64,000 bases of DNA from positions 2,604,001-2,668,000 of the forward strand of contig NZ_AP022560.1 of assembly GCF_010726085.1 (NCBI RefSeq), read 5' to 3'. Below, piece after piece: positions 1 through 8,531 of this stretch (within the stretch, counting starts at the first letter, position 1; each line of letters opens with the position of its first letter). A program made the translations under genes and the position numbers. The notes under the pieces are model-generated. The model was given only the letters and a program-made list of their open reading frames with translations. It was not told the DNA's origin and searched no databases. Source of the stretch: Mycolicibacterium moriokaense. Its GTDB lineage: Bacteria > Actinomycetota > Actinomycetes > Mycobacteriales > Mycobacteriaceae.

Positions 1-275
1 TGCAGAATGGTCCACTCCGGACAATTGGGCGCCCAGATGCCGATGCGGTCTCCGCGCTGGATGTCGTTGGCCATCAGAGCCCTTGCCACGCGGTCGATCT
101 CGTCGTTCAGCTCGGCGTATGTCCAGCGCTTTCCGCTGGACGCGTCGACGAGCGCCTCGGCGTCGGGATACGTCGACGCGGTGCGTTCGAGGTTCGCGCC
201 GATCGTCTCGTCGAGGAGGGGAGTGTCGGTGGGGCCGGCCGCATACGATTCGGCCCCGTCGCTGAACGCGGTCAT
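1..275 (-). CDS. Acyl-CoA synthetase (AMP-binding, FadD-like), N-terminal 91 codons only
   Basis: The reading frame starts at an ATG at 273-275 and runs off the left edge of the window. The protein begins MTAFSDGAES and soon shows the N-terminal pattern of AMP-forming acyl-CoA synthetases: 'RTASTYPDAEALVDA', 'RWTYAELND' and 'GDRIGIWAPNCPEW'. Such enzymes activate fatty or other carboxylic acids with ATP and CoA. The AMP-binding core motifs lie outside the window, so substrate and completeness cannot be judged. It follows fadE18 by 24 bases on the same strand and is probably the last visible gene of the echA13-fadE17-fadE18 operon, which would give that operon its own acid-activating step. Confidence 0.85.
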   Translation of the reverse strand, partial: MTAFSDGAESYAAGPTDTPLLDETIGANLERTASTYPDAEALVDASSGKRWTYAELNDEIDRVARALMANDIQRGDRIGIWAPNCPEWTIL

Positions 276-299
276 CGCTGGCTCCTTACCAATGACGGA

Positions 300-1388
300 T
301 CAAAGGCCCGCGCGATCGGCGAGCAGTCGACGGTGGTGCCTGCTGCCGCCGAAGAGTGCCCTGGTGGTGGTGGCACGCCGGAAAAACAGGTGCACGTCGT
401 GTTCCCAGGTGAAGGCGATACCGCCGTGTACCTGGATGGCAGAACCTGCGCACAGGGTGAAGGTGTCGGCGGCCTGCGCCTTCGCCAGCGGAGCAGCGAT
501 CTGCAGTTCGCGATCGTCGTCTGCGCTCATCGCGGCGTACATGACCGCCGCGCGCGTGGCGTCGACCTCGATCAGCATCTCGGCGCAGGCGTGCTTCACC
601 GCCTGGAACGAGCCGATCGGCCGTCCGAATTGCCTGCGCGTGCGGGCGTATTCGACGGCCATGGCGAGACACGCCTCGGCGCCGCCGAGCATCTCGGCGG
701 CCAGCAACACCCGCGCGACGTCCAGCGTCCGATCGATGGCGTCGGCCGAGCCCGCCGTCAGCGCTTCGGCGGGAGCGTGTGTCAACTCCAGCCTGGCGAC
801 GGGTCGGGTGATGTCGAACGACGGCAGGCTCACGACGGTGACCCCGGGATCGTCGGCCGCCACCACGTGGAGCATGACCTCACCGTCGACGACCGCAGGC
901 ACGATGAACAGGTCGGCGATATGGCCGTGCAGGACGGGGCCACACACTCCGGTGAGTACGGTGCGGCCGCTGTCACTGTGGGCGTGCACCGGCGCCTCGG
1001 ACGGTTCGCAGTCGCGAGGCCCGGCGACGGCGAACGCACCGATCTGCTCACCGCGCAGCAGTCCCTTGAGCAGTCTCGTCCGCTGCTCCTCGTCACCGGT
1101 GCGCCGGATCGCCTCGATGGCGAATGTGGTGGCCGCCAACGGAACCGGTGTCAACGCACGGCCCAGTTCGCCGAACGCGATCGCGGTTTCGACCAACGTC
1201 GCACCGGCACCGCCGTACTCGTCCGGCATGTGCAGCCCCGGTAGCTCCATCTCGGTACACAGTCGTTGCCACACCTGCGCGTCGTGGCCGCCGGCCTCCC
1301 GCACTCGCGCGAGCGGCGCGGCATCCTGCAGTAAGCCGCTCAATGAGGTGCGGAAGTCGTCTTGTTCTGTGCTGTAACGGAAATCCAT
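300..1388 (-). CDS. fadE18: Acyl-CoA dehydrogenase, FadE18-type
   Basis: A 362-residue acyl-CoA dehydrogenase, close to the 363 residues I recall for M. tuberculosis FadE18. Visible family features are the N-terminal helical domain, 'RRQFGRPIGSFQAVKH' in the C-terminal helical domain, and 'HGGIAFTWEHDVHLF' near residue 321. These flavoenzymes introduce the alpha-beta double bond into acyl-CoA. Its ATG lies one base after the stop of the neighbouring dehydrogenase. In mycobacteria such adjacent fadE pairs are known to form alpha2beta2 heterotetramers in which each subunit alone is incomplete, so this protein probably works only with FadE17. The substrate is not evident; the setting suggests a branched, cyclic or terpenoid acyl-CoA rather than a simple fatty acid. 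Confidence 0.88.
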   Translation of the reverse strand: MDFRYSTEQDDFRTSLSGLLQDAAPLARVREAGGHDAQVWQRLCTEMELPGLHMPDEYGGAGATLVETAIAFGELGRALTPVPLAATTFAIEAIRRTGDEEQRTRLLKGLLRGEQIGAFAVAGPRDCEPSEAPVHAHSDSGRTVLTGVCGPVLHGHIADLFIVPAVVDGEVMLHVVAADDPGVTVVSLPSFDITRPVARLELTHAPAEALTAGSADAIDRTLDVARVLLAAEMLGGAEACLAMAVEYARTRRQFGRPIGSFQAVKHACAEMLIEVDATRAAVMYAAMSADDDRELQIAAPLAKAQAADTFTLCAGSAIQVHGGIAFTWEHDVHLFFRRATTTRALFGGSRHHRRLLADRAGL

Positions 1389-1389
1389 C

Positions 1390-2616
1390 TCACCGTCCGA
1401 CGTCGACTGGTTCTTTCGGCAGCCCCAAGAGCCGCTCGCCGATCACATTGCGCTGGATCTGCGAACTGCCTGCGTAGATCGTCGCGGCGCGTGCGTACAG
1501 CAGTTCGTCGAGCCAGCACGCCGCGGAGTTCGGCGTGCCCGCCTCGGGGACGATCAGCGCCGCGCCGTTCCCCGGCCCCTCGGGGCTCAGCGCTTCGAGG
1601 CCGAGGATCTCGACGGCGAGTTCGGTGTGCCGTCTGAAGTACTCGCTCCAGACGACCTTGCTGATCGCCGCGTCGGCGCCGGGGCGGGCACCGTTGAGCA
1701 GCGACGTCAAACCGCGGTAGCCCTGATACCGCATGATCTGTACCCGCGAATAGCACCAGGCCAACTCGTCGCGGATGTGCGGCACGGTGTTCAGTCCCCG
1801 GTCGGTCGCGAGTTCGCACAACCGCGCCAGATCTCGTCCGAAATCGATTGCCGCGGTGGTGACCTGCGACGAGCGCTCGAAACCGAGCAGCGTCATCGCC
1901 GTCGACCACCCACCGCCGATCCCGCCGACCACGTTGTCGGCCGGTGTTCGCGCATCCGTCAGGAACACCTCGCTGAACGAGGCGTGCCCGGCGGCGTTGA
2001 CGATCGGGCGGACCTCGACGCCGGGCTGGTCCATCGGCACGAGGATCAGCGATAACCCCTTGTGTTTGGGGGCGTTCGGATCGGTTCTGGCGAGGACGAA
2101 TATCCAGTTGGCCGTGGGGCCCGCAGATGTCCAGATCTTCTGGCCGTTGACCACCCACTCGTCGCCGTCGAGCACGGCTCTGGTCCGTACCGAAGCCAGG
2201 TCGGAACCGGCCTCGGGCTCCGAAAAGCCCTGGCACCAGCGATCTTCGCCGGACAGGATGCGGGGCAGGAAATGCTTCTTCTGTTCCTCAGAGCCGACCG
2301 CGATCAACGTGTTGCCCATCAATTCGATGCCGAACCGGTCGTTCTCGGGCAGTTCGGGTGCGCATGCGTGGGCCAATTCCTCCGCCAGCACCACCTGCTC
2401 GATGACCGACAGCCCCGCCCCGCCGTACTCCTTGGGCCACGAGACTGCGATCAGTCCGTGGCTCGCGAGGATGGCTCGCCACTTATGTGCGAACGCCTTG
2501 CGCTCGTCGGGTGGGAGCGCTCCGCCGCCGGACCAGCCGGCCGGCAGGTGCTCGCAAAGAAATGCCCGAATGCGGGTCCGGAACGCTTCGGCCTCGGGTG
2601 AGTAATCGGTGTCCAT
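1390..2616 (-). CDS. fadE17: Acyl-CoA dehydrogenase, FadE17-type
   Basis: A 408-residue acyl-CoA dehydrogenase. '[13 protein letters not shown]' (about residues 130-142) and '[11 protein letters not shown]' (about 154-164) are the flavin and substrate-loop motifs of the family. The usual C-terminal catalytic glutamate ('YEGTxEIQR') is replaced by 'YAGSSQIQR'. A glutamate is present instead in helix G ('LLGFERSS', Glu247), the position used by isovaleryl-CoA dehydrogenase and by mycobacterial heterotetrameric steroid acyl-CoA dehydrogenases. This marks it as the catalytic partner of FadE18. It starts 17 bases after the crotonase gene and ends one base before fadE18, so the three are clearly one transcript. 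Confidence 0.88.
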   Translation of the reverse strand: MDTDYSPEAEAFRTRIRAFLCEHLPAGWSGGGALPPDERKAFAHKWRAILASHGLIAVSWPKEYGGAGLSVIEQVVLAEELAHACAPELPENDRFGIELMGNTLIAVGSEEQKKHFLPRILSGEDRWCQGFSEPEAGSDLASVRTRAVLDGDEWVVNGQKIWTSAGPTANWIFVLARTDPNAPKHKGLSLILVPMDQPGVEVRPIVNAAGHASFSEVFLTDARTPADNVVGGIGGGWSTAMTLLGFERSSQVTTAAIDFGRDLARLCELATDRGLNTVPHIRDELAWCYSRVQIMRYQGYRGLTSLLNGARPGADAAISKVVWSEYFRRHTELAVEILGLEALSPEGPGNGAALIVPEAGTPNSAACWLDELLYARAATIYAGSSQIQRNVIGERLLGLPKEPVDVGR

Positions 2617-2633
2617 TTAGAAGGCGTCCATCG

Positions 2634-3530
2634 TCACGGCCGCTGTTTGACAGCCGGCAGGATTTCCGGGGCGATGCGCCAGTCCTCGAGTCCGTAGTCG
2701 ACGGTGCCGTAGGACAGCGCGCCGCCTGTCACCTCGGCCCAGTGCGCGTGATTGAGCTGGTGGATCTTGAAGCAGGCGTCGAGTGCGGTCGAGAAGCCCA
2801 TCGCGTCGACCGTCTGATTCACCGATTCCTTGATGAGCAATGCCGCCATGGTCGGCAGCTTGGCGATGCGCCGGGCGAACTCGAGGGTGCACTCCGCAAG
2901 TTGGTCGTTGGGGAAGACCTTGCTGACCATTCCAAGGGAGTGCGCTTCGTCGGCGCCGATCGAGTCCCCGGTCAGCAGGAGTTCCTTCGCCTTACGCGGC
3001 CCGAACTCCCACGGATGACCGAAGTACTCCACCCCGCACATGCCGAGCCGGGTGCCGACGACGTCGGCGAAGACGGTGTCCTCGCCCGCGACGATGAGGT
3101 CGCAGCACCAGGCGAGCATCAGGCCGGCGGAAAGCACCATTCCGTGCACCTCGGCGACGGTGATCTTGCGCAGGTTGCGCCATCGTTTGGTGTTCTCGAA
3201 GAAGTAGTGCCACTCCTGCCGGTTGCGGGACTCCACCCCGCCGTACGTGCCGCCGTTGCACTGGTAGGTGGGGTGTTGGTCCGGCCCGGGCGTGCGTTCG
3301 CGGACGTCGGTGGAGGAGCCGAGGTCGTGGCCCGCGGAGAACGACGGGCCTGCGGCCCGCAGCAGCACCACCCGTACGTCGTCGTCCGTTTCGGCGAGCT
3401 CGAAGACCGTGCCCAACTCCACGAGCATTCCGCGGTTCTGCGCGTTGCGTTGTTTCGGGCGATCGAGGGTGATGACCGCGATCCGGCCCTCGTCGATGAC
3501 CTCGTAGCCGATGTAGTCGAAATCCGGCAC
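2634..3530 (-). CDS. echA13: Enoyl-CoA hydratase/isomerase family protein (EchA13-type)
   Basis: A crotonase-fold protein of 298 residues. I chose the GTG at 3528-3530 because a strong purine-rich ribosome site (GGAAGGGAG) lies just upstream; an ATG at 3645-3647 would add 39 residues with no similarity to the family. 'SFSAGHDL' (about 64-70) and 'HGMVLSAG' (about 129-136) correspond to the two oxyanion-hole segments. Crotonases hydrate or isomerise the enoyl-CoA made by acyl-CoA dehydrogenases. As the first gene of the minus-strand operon it is divergent from the monooxygenase gene at 3778. In M. tuberculosis the same operon (Rv1935c-Rv1933c) is reported to be repressed by Mce3R. Confidence 0.85.
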   Translation of the reverse strand: MPDFDYIGYEVIDEGRIAVITLDRPKQRNAQNRGMLVELGTVFELAETDDDVRVVLLRAAGPSFSAGHDLGSSTDVRERTPGPDQHPTYQCNGGTYGGVESRNRQEWHYFFENTKRWRNLRKITVAEVHGMVLSAGLMLAWCCDLIVAGEDTVFADVVGTRLGMCGVEYFGHPWEFGPRKAKELLLTGDSIGADEAHSLGMVSKVFPNDQLAECTLEFARRIAKLPTMAALLIKESVNQTVDAMGFSTALDACFKIHQLNHAHWAEVTGGALSYGTVDYGLEDWRIAPEILPAVKQRP

Positions 3531-3692
3531 GAATGGCTCCCTTCCAGGAGTGAACTGGCCGCACGGTGCTTGATCGCGGTGTGCGAGGTCACGGGTGGAT
3601 GACGGGCCTGAGATTACGCGGCCAGAACCCAATATGTCCATAAGCAATACGCAGAATCAGAAACGATGATCAGGCAAATCACGAAGAAAACT

Positions 3693-3739
3693 GCATCTTG
3701 CGTTCCATGATGTATCTTGCTAGTACTGTGTTGTACATC
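3693..3739 (+). promoter_or_regulatory. Candidate Mce3R operator, copy A
   Basis: The core at 3709-3739 is an inverted repeat GATGTA-N19-TACATC with perfect 6-base arms. An extra half-repeat GCATCTTG lies exactly 19 bases upstream of GTATCTTG. The same 47-base arrangement occurs inverted at 12222-12268; over the 31-base core 26 positions match, including an uninterrupted TAGTACTGT. It lies between the divergent echA13 and monooxygenase genes, about 40 bases before the latter's ATG, where a repressor would block transcription. Assignment to Mce3R is inferred from the reported control of these operons by Mce3R in M. tuberculosis. Confidence 0.72.
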
Positions 3740-3777
3740 GCACTCGGGAAGCGCGGCACGACGTCAGAAGGGTTGAA

Positions 3778-4887
3778 ATGGAGATCGGAATTTTCCTCAT
3801 GCCGGCGCACCCGCCGGAGCGGAGCCTCTACGACGCGACCCAATGGGACCTCGACGTCATCGAGCTCGCCGACCAACTGGGTTACGTCGAGGCCTGGGTG
3901 GGCGAGCACTTCACCGTGCCGTGGGAGCCGATCTGTGCGCCCGACCTGTTGTTGGCGCAGGCACTGCTCCGCACGAAGAACATCAAGCTCGCGCCCGGCG
4001 CTCACCTGCTGCCCTACCATCACCCGGTGGAGCTGGCGCACCGCGTCGCGTATTTCGACCACCTGGCCCAGGGCCGCTTCATGCTCGGCGTCGGCGCCAG
4101 CGGCATCCCGGGCGACTGGGCCTTGTTCGACGTGGACGGGCACAACGGTGAGCACCGCGAGATGACGCGCGAAGCTCTGGAGATCATGTTGCGCGTCTGG
4201 ACCGAGGACGGACCATGGGAACATCGCGGAAAGTATTGGAACGCCAACGGGATTGCGCCGATGTACGACGGCCTGATGCGCCGTCACATCAAGCCGTTCC
4301 AGGCGCCGCACCCGCCCATCGGTGTCACCGGATTCAGCGCGGGCTCCGAAACACTCAAGCTCGCAGGCGAACGTGGCTACATACCGATGAGCCTCGACCT
4401 CAACACCGACTACGTCGCGACGCACTGGGATGCCGTGCTCGAAGGGGCCGAACGCAGCGGCCGCACCCCCGATCGCCGCGAGTGGCGACTGGTACGTGAA
4501 GTCGTCGTCGCGGAGACGGACGAGAAGGCGTTCCGCTACGCCGTCGACGGCATGCTCGGTCGGAACATGCGCGAGTACGTGCTACCGACCTTCAAGACGA
4601 TGGGCATGACGAAGTTCTACAAACACGACGCCTCCGTACCCGATTCCGACGTCACGCCGGAATACCTGGCGGAGAACACCTTCGTGGTCGGCTCGGTCGA
4701 GACGGTGGTGGACAAGCTGGAGGCCACCTACGACCAGGTCGGCGGGTTCGGCCACCTGTTGATCCTCGGGTTCGACTACAGCGAGAACCCGGGTCCGTGG
4801 AAGGACTCGATGCGTTTGCTGGCAGAGGAGGTCATGCCCCGGCTCAACGCGCGAATCGCGAAGAAGCCGGCAACCGCGGTCGTCTGA
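3778..4887 (+). CDS. melF: Luciferase-like flavin-dependent monooxygenase (Rv1936/MelF type)
   Basis: A 369-residue TIM-barrel protein of the bacterial luciferase/LimB family, the length I recall for Rv1936. It opens with the typical first strand 'MEIGIFLMPAHPPERS' and continues with 'GYVEAWVGEHF', 'LAPGAHLLPYHHP' and 'GRFMLGVGASGIPGDW', which line the flavin pocket. These enzymes use reduced FMN and oxygen to hydroxylate, epoxidise or perform Baeyer-Villiger oxidation. The start has a good ribosome site (AGAAGGG) and candidate operator A lies about 40 bases upstream. It is the first gene of a plus-strand operon; reduced flavin could come from the reductase part of the next gene. The substrate cannot be read from sequence. 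Confidence 0.88.
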   Translation: MEIGIFLMPAHPPERSLYDATQWDLDVIELADQLGYVEAWVGEHFTVPWEPICAPDLLLAQALLRTKNIKLAPGAHLLPYHHPVELAHRVAYFDHLAQGRFMLGVGASGIPGDWALFDVDGHNGEHREMTREALEIMLRVWTEDGPWEHRGKYWNANGIAPMYDGLMRRHIKPFQAPHPPIGVTGFSAGSETLKLAGERGYIPMSLDLNTDYVATHWDAVLEGAERSGRTPDRREWRLVREVVVAETDEKAFRYAVDGMLGRNMREYVLPTFKTMGMTKFYKHDASVPDSDVTPEYLAENTFVVGSVETVVDKLEATYDQVGGFGHLLILGFDYSENPGPWKDSMRLLAEEVMPRLNARIAKKPATAVV

Positions 4888-4907
4888 GAGCAGGAAAGGC
4901 AGCTGAC

Positions 4908-7445
4908 GTGAACGCTCATCAGATCACGGTCCGATATTCGGACGGCACGCAGAAGACGATGCCGGCGCAGCCGGATCAGTCGATCCTGGAGGCGGCCGAG
5001 GAGCACGGCGTCGCCATCGTCAACGAGTGCCAGAGCGGAATCTGCGGTACCTGTGTCGCGACGTGCGTCTCCGGAAAGTACGACATGGGGCGTACCGAGG
5101 GGCTGTCCGACGTGGAGCGGGCGGCGCGAAAGATCCTGACGTGCCAGACCTTTGCCGAGTCGGACTGCCAGATCGACCTGCAGTATCCGGTCGACGACAA
5201 CGCGGCCCGGCTGGTGACCGGGCACGGTGTGGTGAGCGCCGTGCACAAGGTGTCGGCGACGACCGCGATTCTGCGCGTTGACGTCTCGGGCATGACTGAG
5301 TCGATCATGTACAAGGCGGGCCAGTTCGCCCAGTTGCAGGTGCCCGGCACCACTGTATGGCGCAACTACTCCTATGCGCATCCCAGCGACGGCCGCGACG
5401 AACTGGAGTTCATCGTCCGGCTGCTGCCCGACGGGGTGATGTCGGATTATCTGCGTGACCGGGCGCAGCCGGGGGACCGTATCGCGTTGCGGTGCAGCAA
5501 GGGTGGTTTCTACCTGCGCCCCGTCGTCCGACCGGTGATCCTGGTGGCAGGCGGTACAGGTCTGTCGGCGATCCTGGCGATGGCCCAGAGCCTCGACCCC
5601 GGGATCGGGCAGCCGGTCCACCTGCTGTACGGCGTCACGACCTACGAGGATCTCTGCAAGCTCGACGAAATCGAAGAGCTCAGCAGGCGCATCCCCGGTT
5701 TGACGTCGCACATCATCGTGTCGGAGCCGGCCCCGGAGTGGGACGGTCCGGTCGGACTGGTCACCGACCTGCTGGACGCGAGCATGCTGGATGACGGCGA
5801 CGCCGACATCTACCTGTGCGGTCCGGCGGCGATGGTCGAGGCCACCCGAAACTGGCTGGACAACAACGGTATTCACCGGGTCGGCCTGTACTACGAGAAG
5901 TTCGTGCCCAGTGGCGCCGTGCGGCGGCGAACCCCTCCCTACCTGGACTACGGACAGCTCGACCTGGCGGATGTGCGCCAGCGTGGCCGAGGCACCGCGG
6001 TTGTCGTCGGCGGCAGTATCGCGGGAATCGCAGCGGCCAAGGTGCTCACCGAGTCGTTCGAGCGGGTGATCGTCCTCGAAAAGGACGGCAGGCACTCGCG
6101 TCGGGAGGGCCGACCCGGTGCCGCCCAGGGCTGGCATCTACACCACCTGCTCACCGCGGGGCAGATCGAACTGGAGCGGATCTTCCCCGGCATCGTGGAC
6201 GACATGGTGCGCGAGGGCGCGTTCAAGGTGGACATGGCCGCCCAATACCGCATTCGCTTGGGCGGTACCTGGAAGAAGCCCGGCACCAGCGACATTCAGA
6301 TCGTCTGTGCTGGACGGCCGCTGCTCGAATGGTGCGTGCGACGCCGGTTGGACGACGAACCCCGCATCGAGTTCCGCTACGAGTCCGAGGTGGGCGACCT
6401 CGTCTACGACCGCGCGAGCAACACCGTGATCGGCGTCGCCGTGGACCGCGATGGCGAATTGGAGGTCGTGCCCGCCGAGTTCGTCCTCGACGCCTCCGGC
6501 AAGAACACCCGCATCCCGGAGTTCCTGGACCGCATCGGGATCGGCGCACCCGAGGTCGAGCAGGACATCATCAACTGCTTCTACTCCACCATGCAGCACC
6601 ATGTGCCGCCGGAGCGGCAGTGGCAGGACAAGGTGATGGTGATCTGCTACGCATACCGCCCCTACGAGGACACCTACGCCGCGCAGTACTACACCGACAG
6701 CTCGCGCACCATCCTGTCCACTTCGCTTGTCGCGTACAACTGTTACTCGCCGCCGCGCACCGCGCAGGAGTTCCGCAAGTTCGCCGACCTGATGCCGTCA
6801 CCGGTCGTCGGTGAGAACATCGACGGACTGGAACCGGCCTCGCCGATCTACAACTTCCGCTACCCGAACATGCTTCGGCTCCGGTACGAGAAGAAGCACA
6901 ACCTCCCGCGCGCGCTGCTGGTGGTCGGCGATGCCTACACCAGCGCCGATCCGGTGTCGGGCCTCGGCATGAGCCTGGCGCTCAAGGAAGTACGTGAGAT
7001 CCAGCTCCTGCTGGCCAAGTACGGACCGGGGCACCCGGACCTGCCGCGCCGCTACTACCGCAAGATCAGCAAGATGGCCGACACGGCCTGGTTCGTGATC
7101 CGCGAACAGAACCTGCGCTTCGACTGGATCAAGGACGTGCGTGCCAAGCGCCCGTTCTACTTCGGCGCGCTGACCTGGTACATGGATCGGGTCCTCGAGT
7201 TGGTCCACGACGACCTCGACACCTACCGCGAATTCCTCGCGGTCGTCCACCTGGTGAAACCCCCTGCGGCCCTGATGAAACCGAAGGTCGCCGGCCGGGT
7301 GCTCGGTAAGTGGGCGCGCACGAAACTGTCGGGGCAGAAGACCCTGATTGAGCGCAACTACGAGGACCGCACGGTTCCCGTCGTCGACCATCTGGCCCGA
7401 ACCGACGAAATGGCAGTCGGTTTGGCCGGCACTCCCACCCACTGA
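4908..7445 (+). CDS. melG: Three-part fusion: 2Fe-2S ferredoxin, FAD/NAD(P)H reductase, flavin monooxygenase-like (Rv1937/MelG type)
   Basis: An 845-residue protein starting at GTG 4908 with an AGGAAAGG ribosome site. Residues 1-90 are a plant-type ferredoxin with ligands Cys41, Cys46, Cys49 and Cys79. Residues 100-205 are a ferredoxin-reductase FAD domain ('RNYSYA' at 152-157). Residues 210-330 are its NAD(P)-binding domain ('VAGGTGLS' at 213-220, 'YLCGPAAM' at 302-309), as in benzoate-dioxygenase reductases. From about residue 362 a second flavoprotein begins with a Rossmann motif ('VVVGGSIAGI') and continues as a flavin monooxygenase/halogenase-like fold ('LVVGDAYTSADPVSGLGMS'). The first half could carry electrons from NAD(P)H to the second half or to the luciferase-like neighbour. 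Rv1937 has about this length, so the fusion is ancestral. Confidence 0.85.
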   Translation: MNAHQITVRYSDGTQKTMPAQPDQSILEAAEEHGVAIVNECQSGICGTCVATCVSGKYDMGRTEGLSDVERAARKILTCQTFAESDCQIDLQYPVDDNAARLVTGHGVVSAVHKVSATTAILRVDVSGMTESIMYKAGQFAQLQVPGTTVWRNYSYAHPSDGRDELEFIVRLLPDGVMSDYLRDRAQPGDRIALRCSKGGFYLRPVVRPVILVAGGTGLSAILAMAQSLDPGIGQPVHLLYGVTTYEDLCKLDEIEELSRRIPGLTSHIIVSEPAPEWDGPVGLVTDLLDASMLDDGDADIYLCGPAAMVEATRNWLDNNGIHRVGLYYEKFVPSGAVRRRTPPYLDYGQLDLADVRQRGRGTAVVVGGSIAGIAAAKVLTESFERVIVLEKDGRHSRREGRPGAAQGWHLHHLLTAGQIELERIFPGIVDDMVREGAFKVDMAAQYRIRLGGTWKKPGTSDIQIVCAGRPLLEWCVRRRLDDEPRIEFRYESEVGDLVYDRASNTVIGVAVDRDGELEVVPAEFVLDASGKNTRIPEFLDRIGIGAPEVEQDIINCFYSTMQHHVPPERQWQDKVMVICYAYRPYEDTYAAQYYTDSSRTILSTSLVAYNCYSPPRTAQEFRKFADLMPSPVVGENIDGLEPASPIYNFRYPNMLRLRYEKKHNLPRALLVVGDAYTSADPVSGLGMSLALKEVREIQLLLAKYGPGHPDLPRRYYRKISKMADTAWFVIREQNLRFDWIKDVRAKRPFYFGALTWYMDRVLELVHDDLDTYREFLAVVHLVKPPAALMKPKVAGRVLGKWARTKLSGQKTLIERNYEDRTVPVVDHLARTDEMAVGLAGTPTH

Positions 7446-7468
7446 ACGCGAGAAGAGAGGCGACCACG

Positions 7469-8524
7469 ATGGGCCAGATTCACCGGATGCTCGACTGCCG
7501 GGGCACGCGGATCCACGCTGTCGAGGAGGGTGAGGGACCGCTGGTGGTGTTGATCCACGGGTTCCCGGAGTCCTGGTACTCGTGGCGGCACCAGCTTCCC
7601 GCCCTCGCCGAGGCCGGCTACCGGGCGGTCGCCATCGACCAGCGTGGGTACGGGCGTTCGTCGAAGTACCGGGTGCAGAAGGCGTACCGCATCAAGGAGC
7701 TGGCGGGCGACATTCTCGGGGTGATCGACGCGTACGGTGAGAAGCAGGCCGTTGTCGTCGGTCATGACTGGGGCGCACCGGTGGCGTGGACATTCGCGTG
7801 GCTGCATCCGGAACGGTGTGCGGGGGTGGCGGGACTCAGCTGTCCCTTCGCGGGACGGGGCGTGATCGCGTTGCCCGGCAGCCCGTTCGGGGAGCGGCGG
7901 CCCAACGACTATCACCTCGAGATCGCTGGGCCGGGCAAGGTCTGGTACCAGGACTACTTCTCGGCGCAGGACGGCATCATCGCGGAGATCGAGGAGGATC
8001 TGCGCGGCTGGCTGGTCGGGCTCACCTACACGGTCTCCGGTGACGGGATGATCGCCGCCACCCGGGCGGCCGAGGCGGCGGGCGTCGACCTGGCGTCGAT
8101 GGATCCGTTGGACGTGATCCGTGCCGGGCCGCTGTGCATGGACGAGGGGGCGCGGCTCAAGGACGCCTTTGTCTATCCGGAGAAGTTGCCGGACTGGTTC
8201 ACCGAAGAGGACGTCGACTTCTACACCGGCGAATTCGAGCGCTCCGGCTTCGGTGGGCCGCTGAGCTTCTATCACAACATCGACAACGACTGGCACGACC
8301 TGGCCGACCAGGAAGGCAAGCCGCTGACCCCGCCCGCGGTGTTCATCGGCGGGCAGTACGACGTCGGCACGACGTGGGGTCTCGAGGCCATCGCACGCGC
8401 CGACGAGGTGATGCCGAACTACACCGGCACCCACATGGTCGACAATGTCGGGCACTGGATTCAGCAGGAAGAGCCCAAGGAGATCAACCGGCTGCTGCTC
8501 GACTTCCTGCACGGATTGCGCTAG
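7469..8524 (+). CDS. ephB: Epoxide hydrolase, alpha/beta fold (EphB/MelH)
   Basis: A 351-residue alpha/beta hydrolase. 'HGFPESW' (30-36) forms the oxyanion hole, Asp100 in 'GHDWGA' is the nucleophile that replaces the serine of esterases, and His329 in 'VGHWIQQ' completes the catalytic set. The Asp nucleophile together with HGFPESW is diagnostic for epoxide hydrolases, which open epoxides to vicinal diols. It lies 23 bases after the fusion oxygenase, as ephB (Rv1938) follows Rv1937, and most likely handles an epoxide made by one of the two oxygenases of this operon. Rv1939, a small oxidoreductase gene that follows ephB in M. tuberculosis, is absent here. Confidence 0.92.
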   Translation: MGQIHRMLDCRGTRIHAVEEGEGPLVVLIHGFPESWYSWRHQLPALAEAGYRAVAIDQRGYGRSSKYRVQKAYRIKELAGDILGVIDAYGEKQAVVVGHDWGAPVAWTFAWLHPERCAGVAGLSCPFAGRGVIALPGSPFGERRPNDYHLEIAGPGKVWYQDYFSAQDGIIAEIEEDLRGWLVGLTYTVSGDGMIAATRAAEAAGVDLASMDPLDVIRAGPLCMDEGARLKDAFVYPEKLPDWFTEEDVDFYTGEFERSGFGGPLSFYHNIDNDWHDLADQEGKPLTPPAVFIGGQYDVGTTWGLEAIARADEVMPNYTGTHMVDNVGHWIQQEEPKEINRLLLDFLHGLR

Positions 8525-8531
8525 CACTCCG

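Noticed and set aside
7..1377. 456-codon plus-strand ORF over the fadE18 region
   Set aside because: It lies antisense to a clear acyl-CoA dehydrogenase, is Ser/Ala/Arg-rich without family motifs, and is a shadow of the high-GC coding strand.
3693..3739. KstR or KstR2 (cholesterol regulon) site
   Set aside because: The known TnnAACnnGTTnnA and CAAGnnCTTG patterns are absent; the element matches only its partner at 12222-12268.
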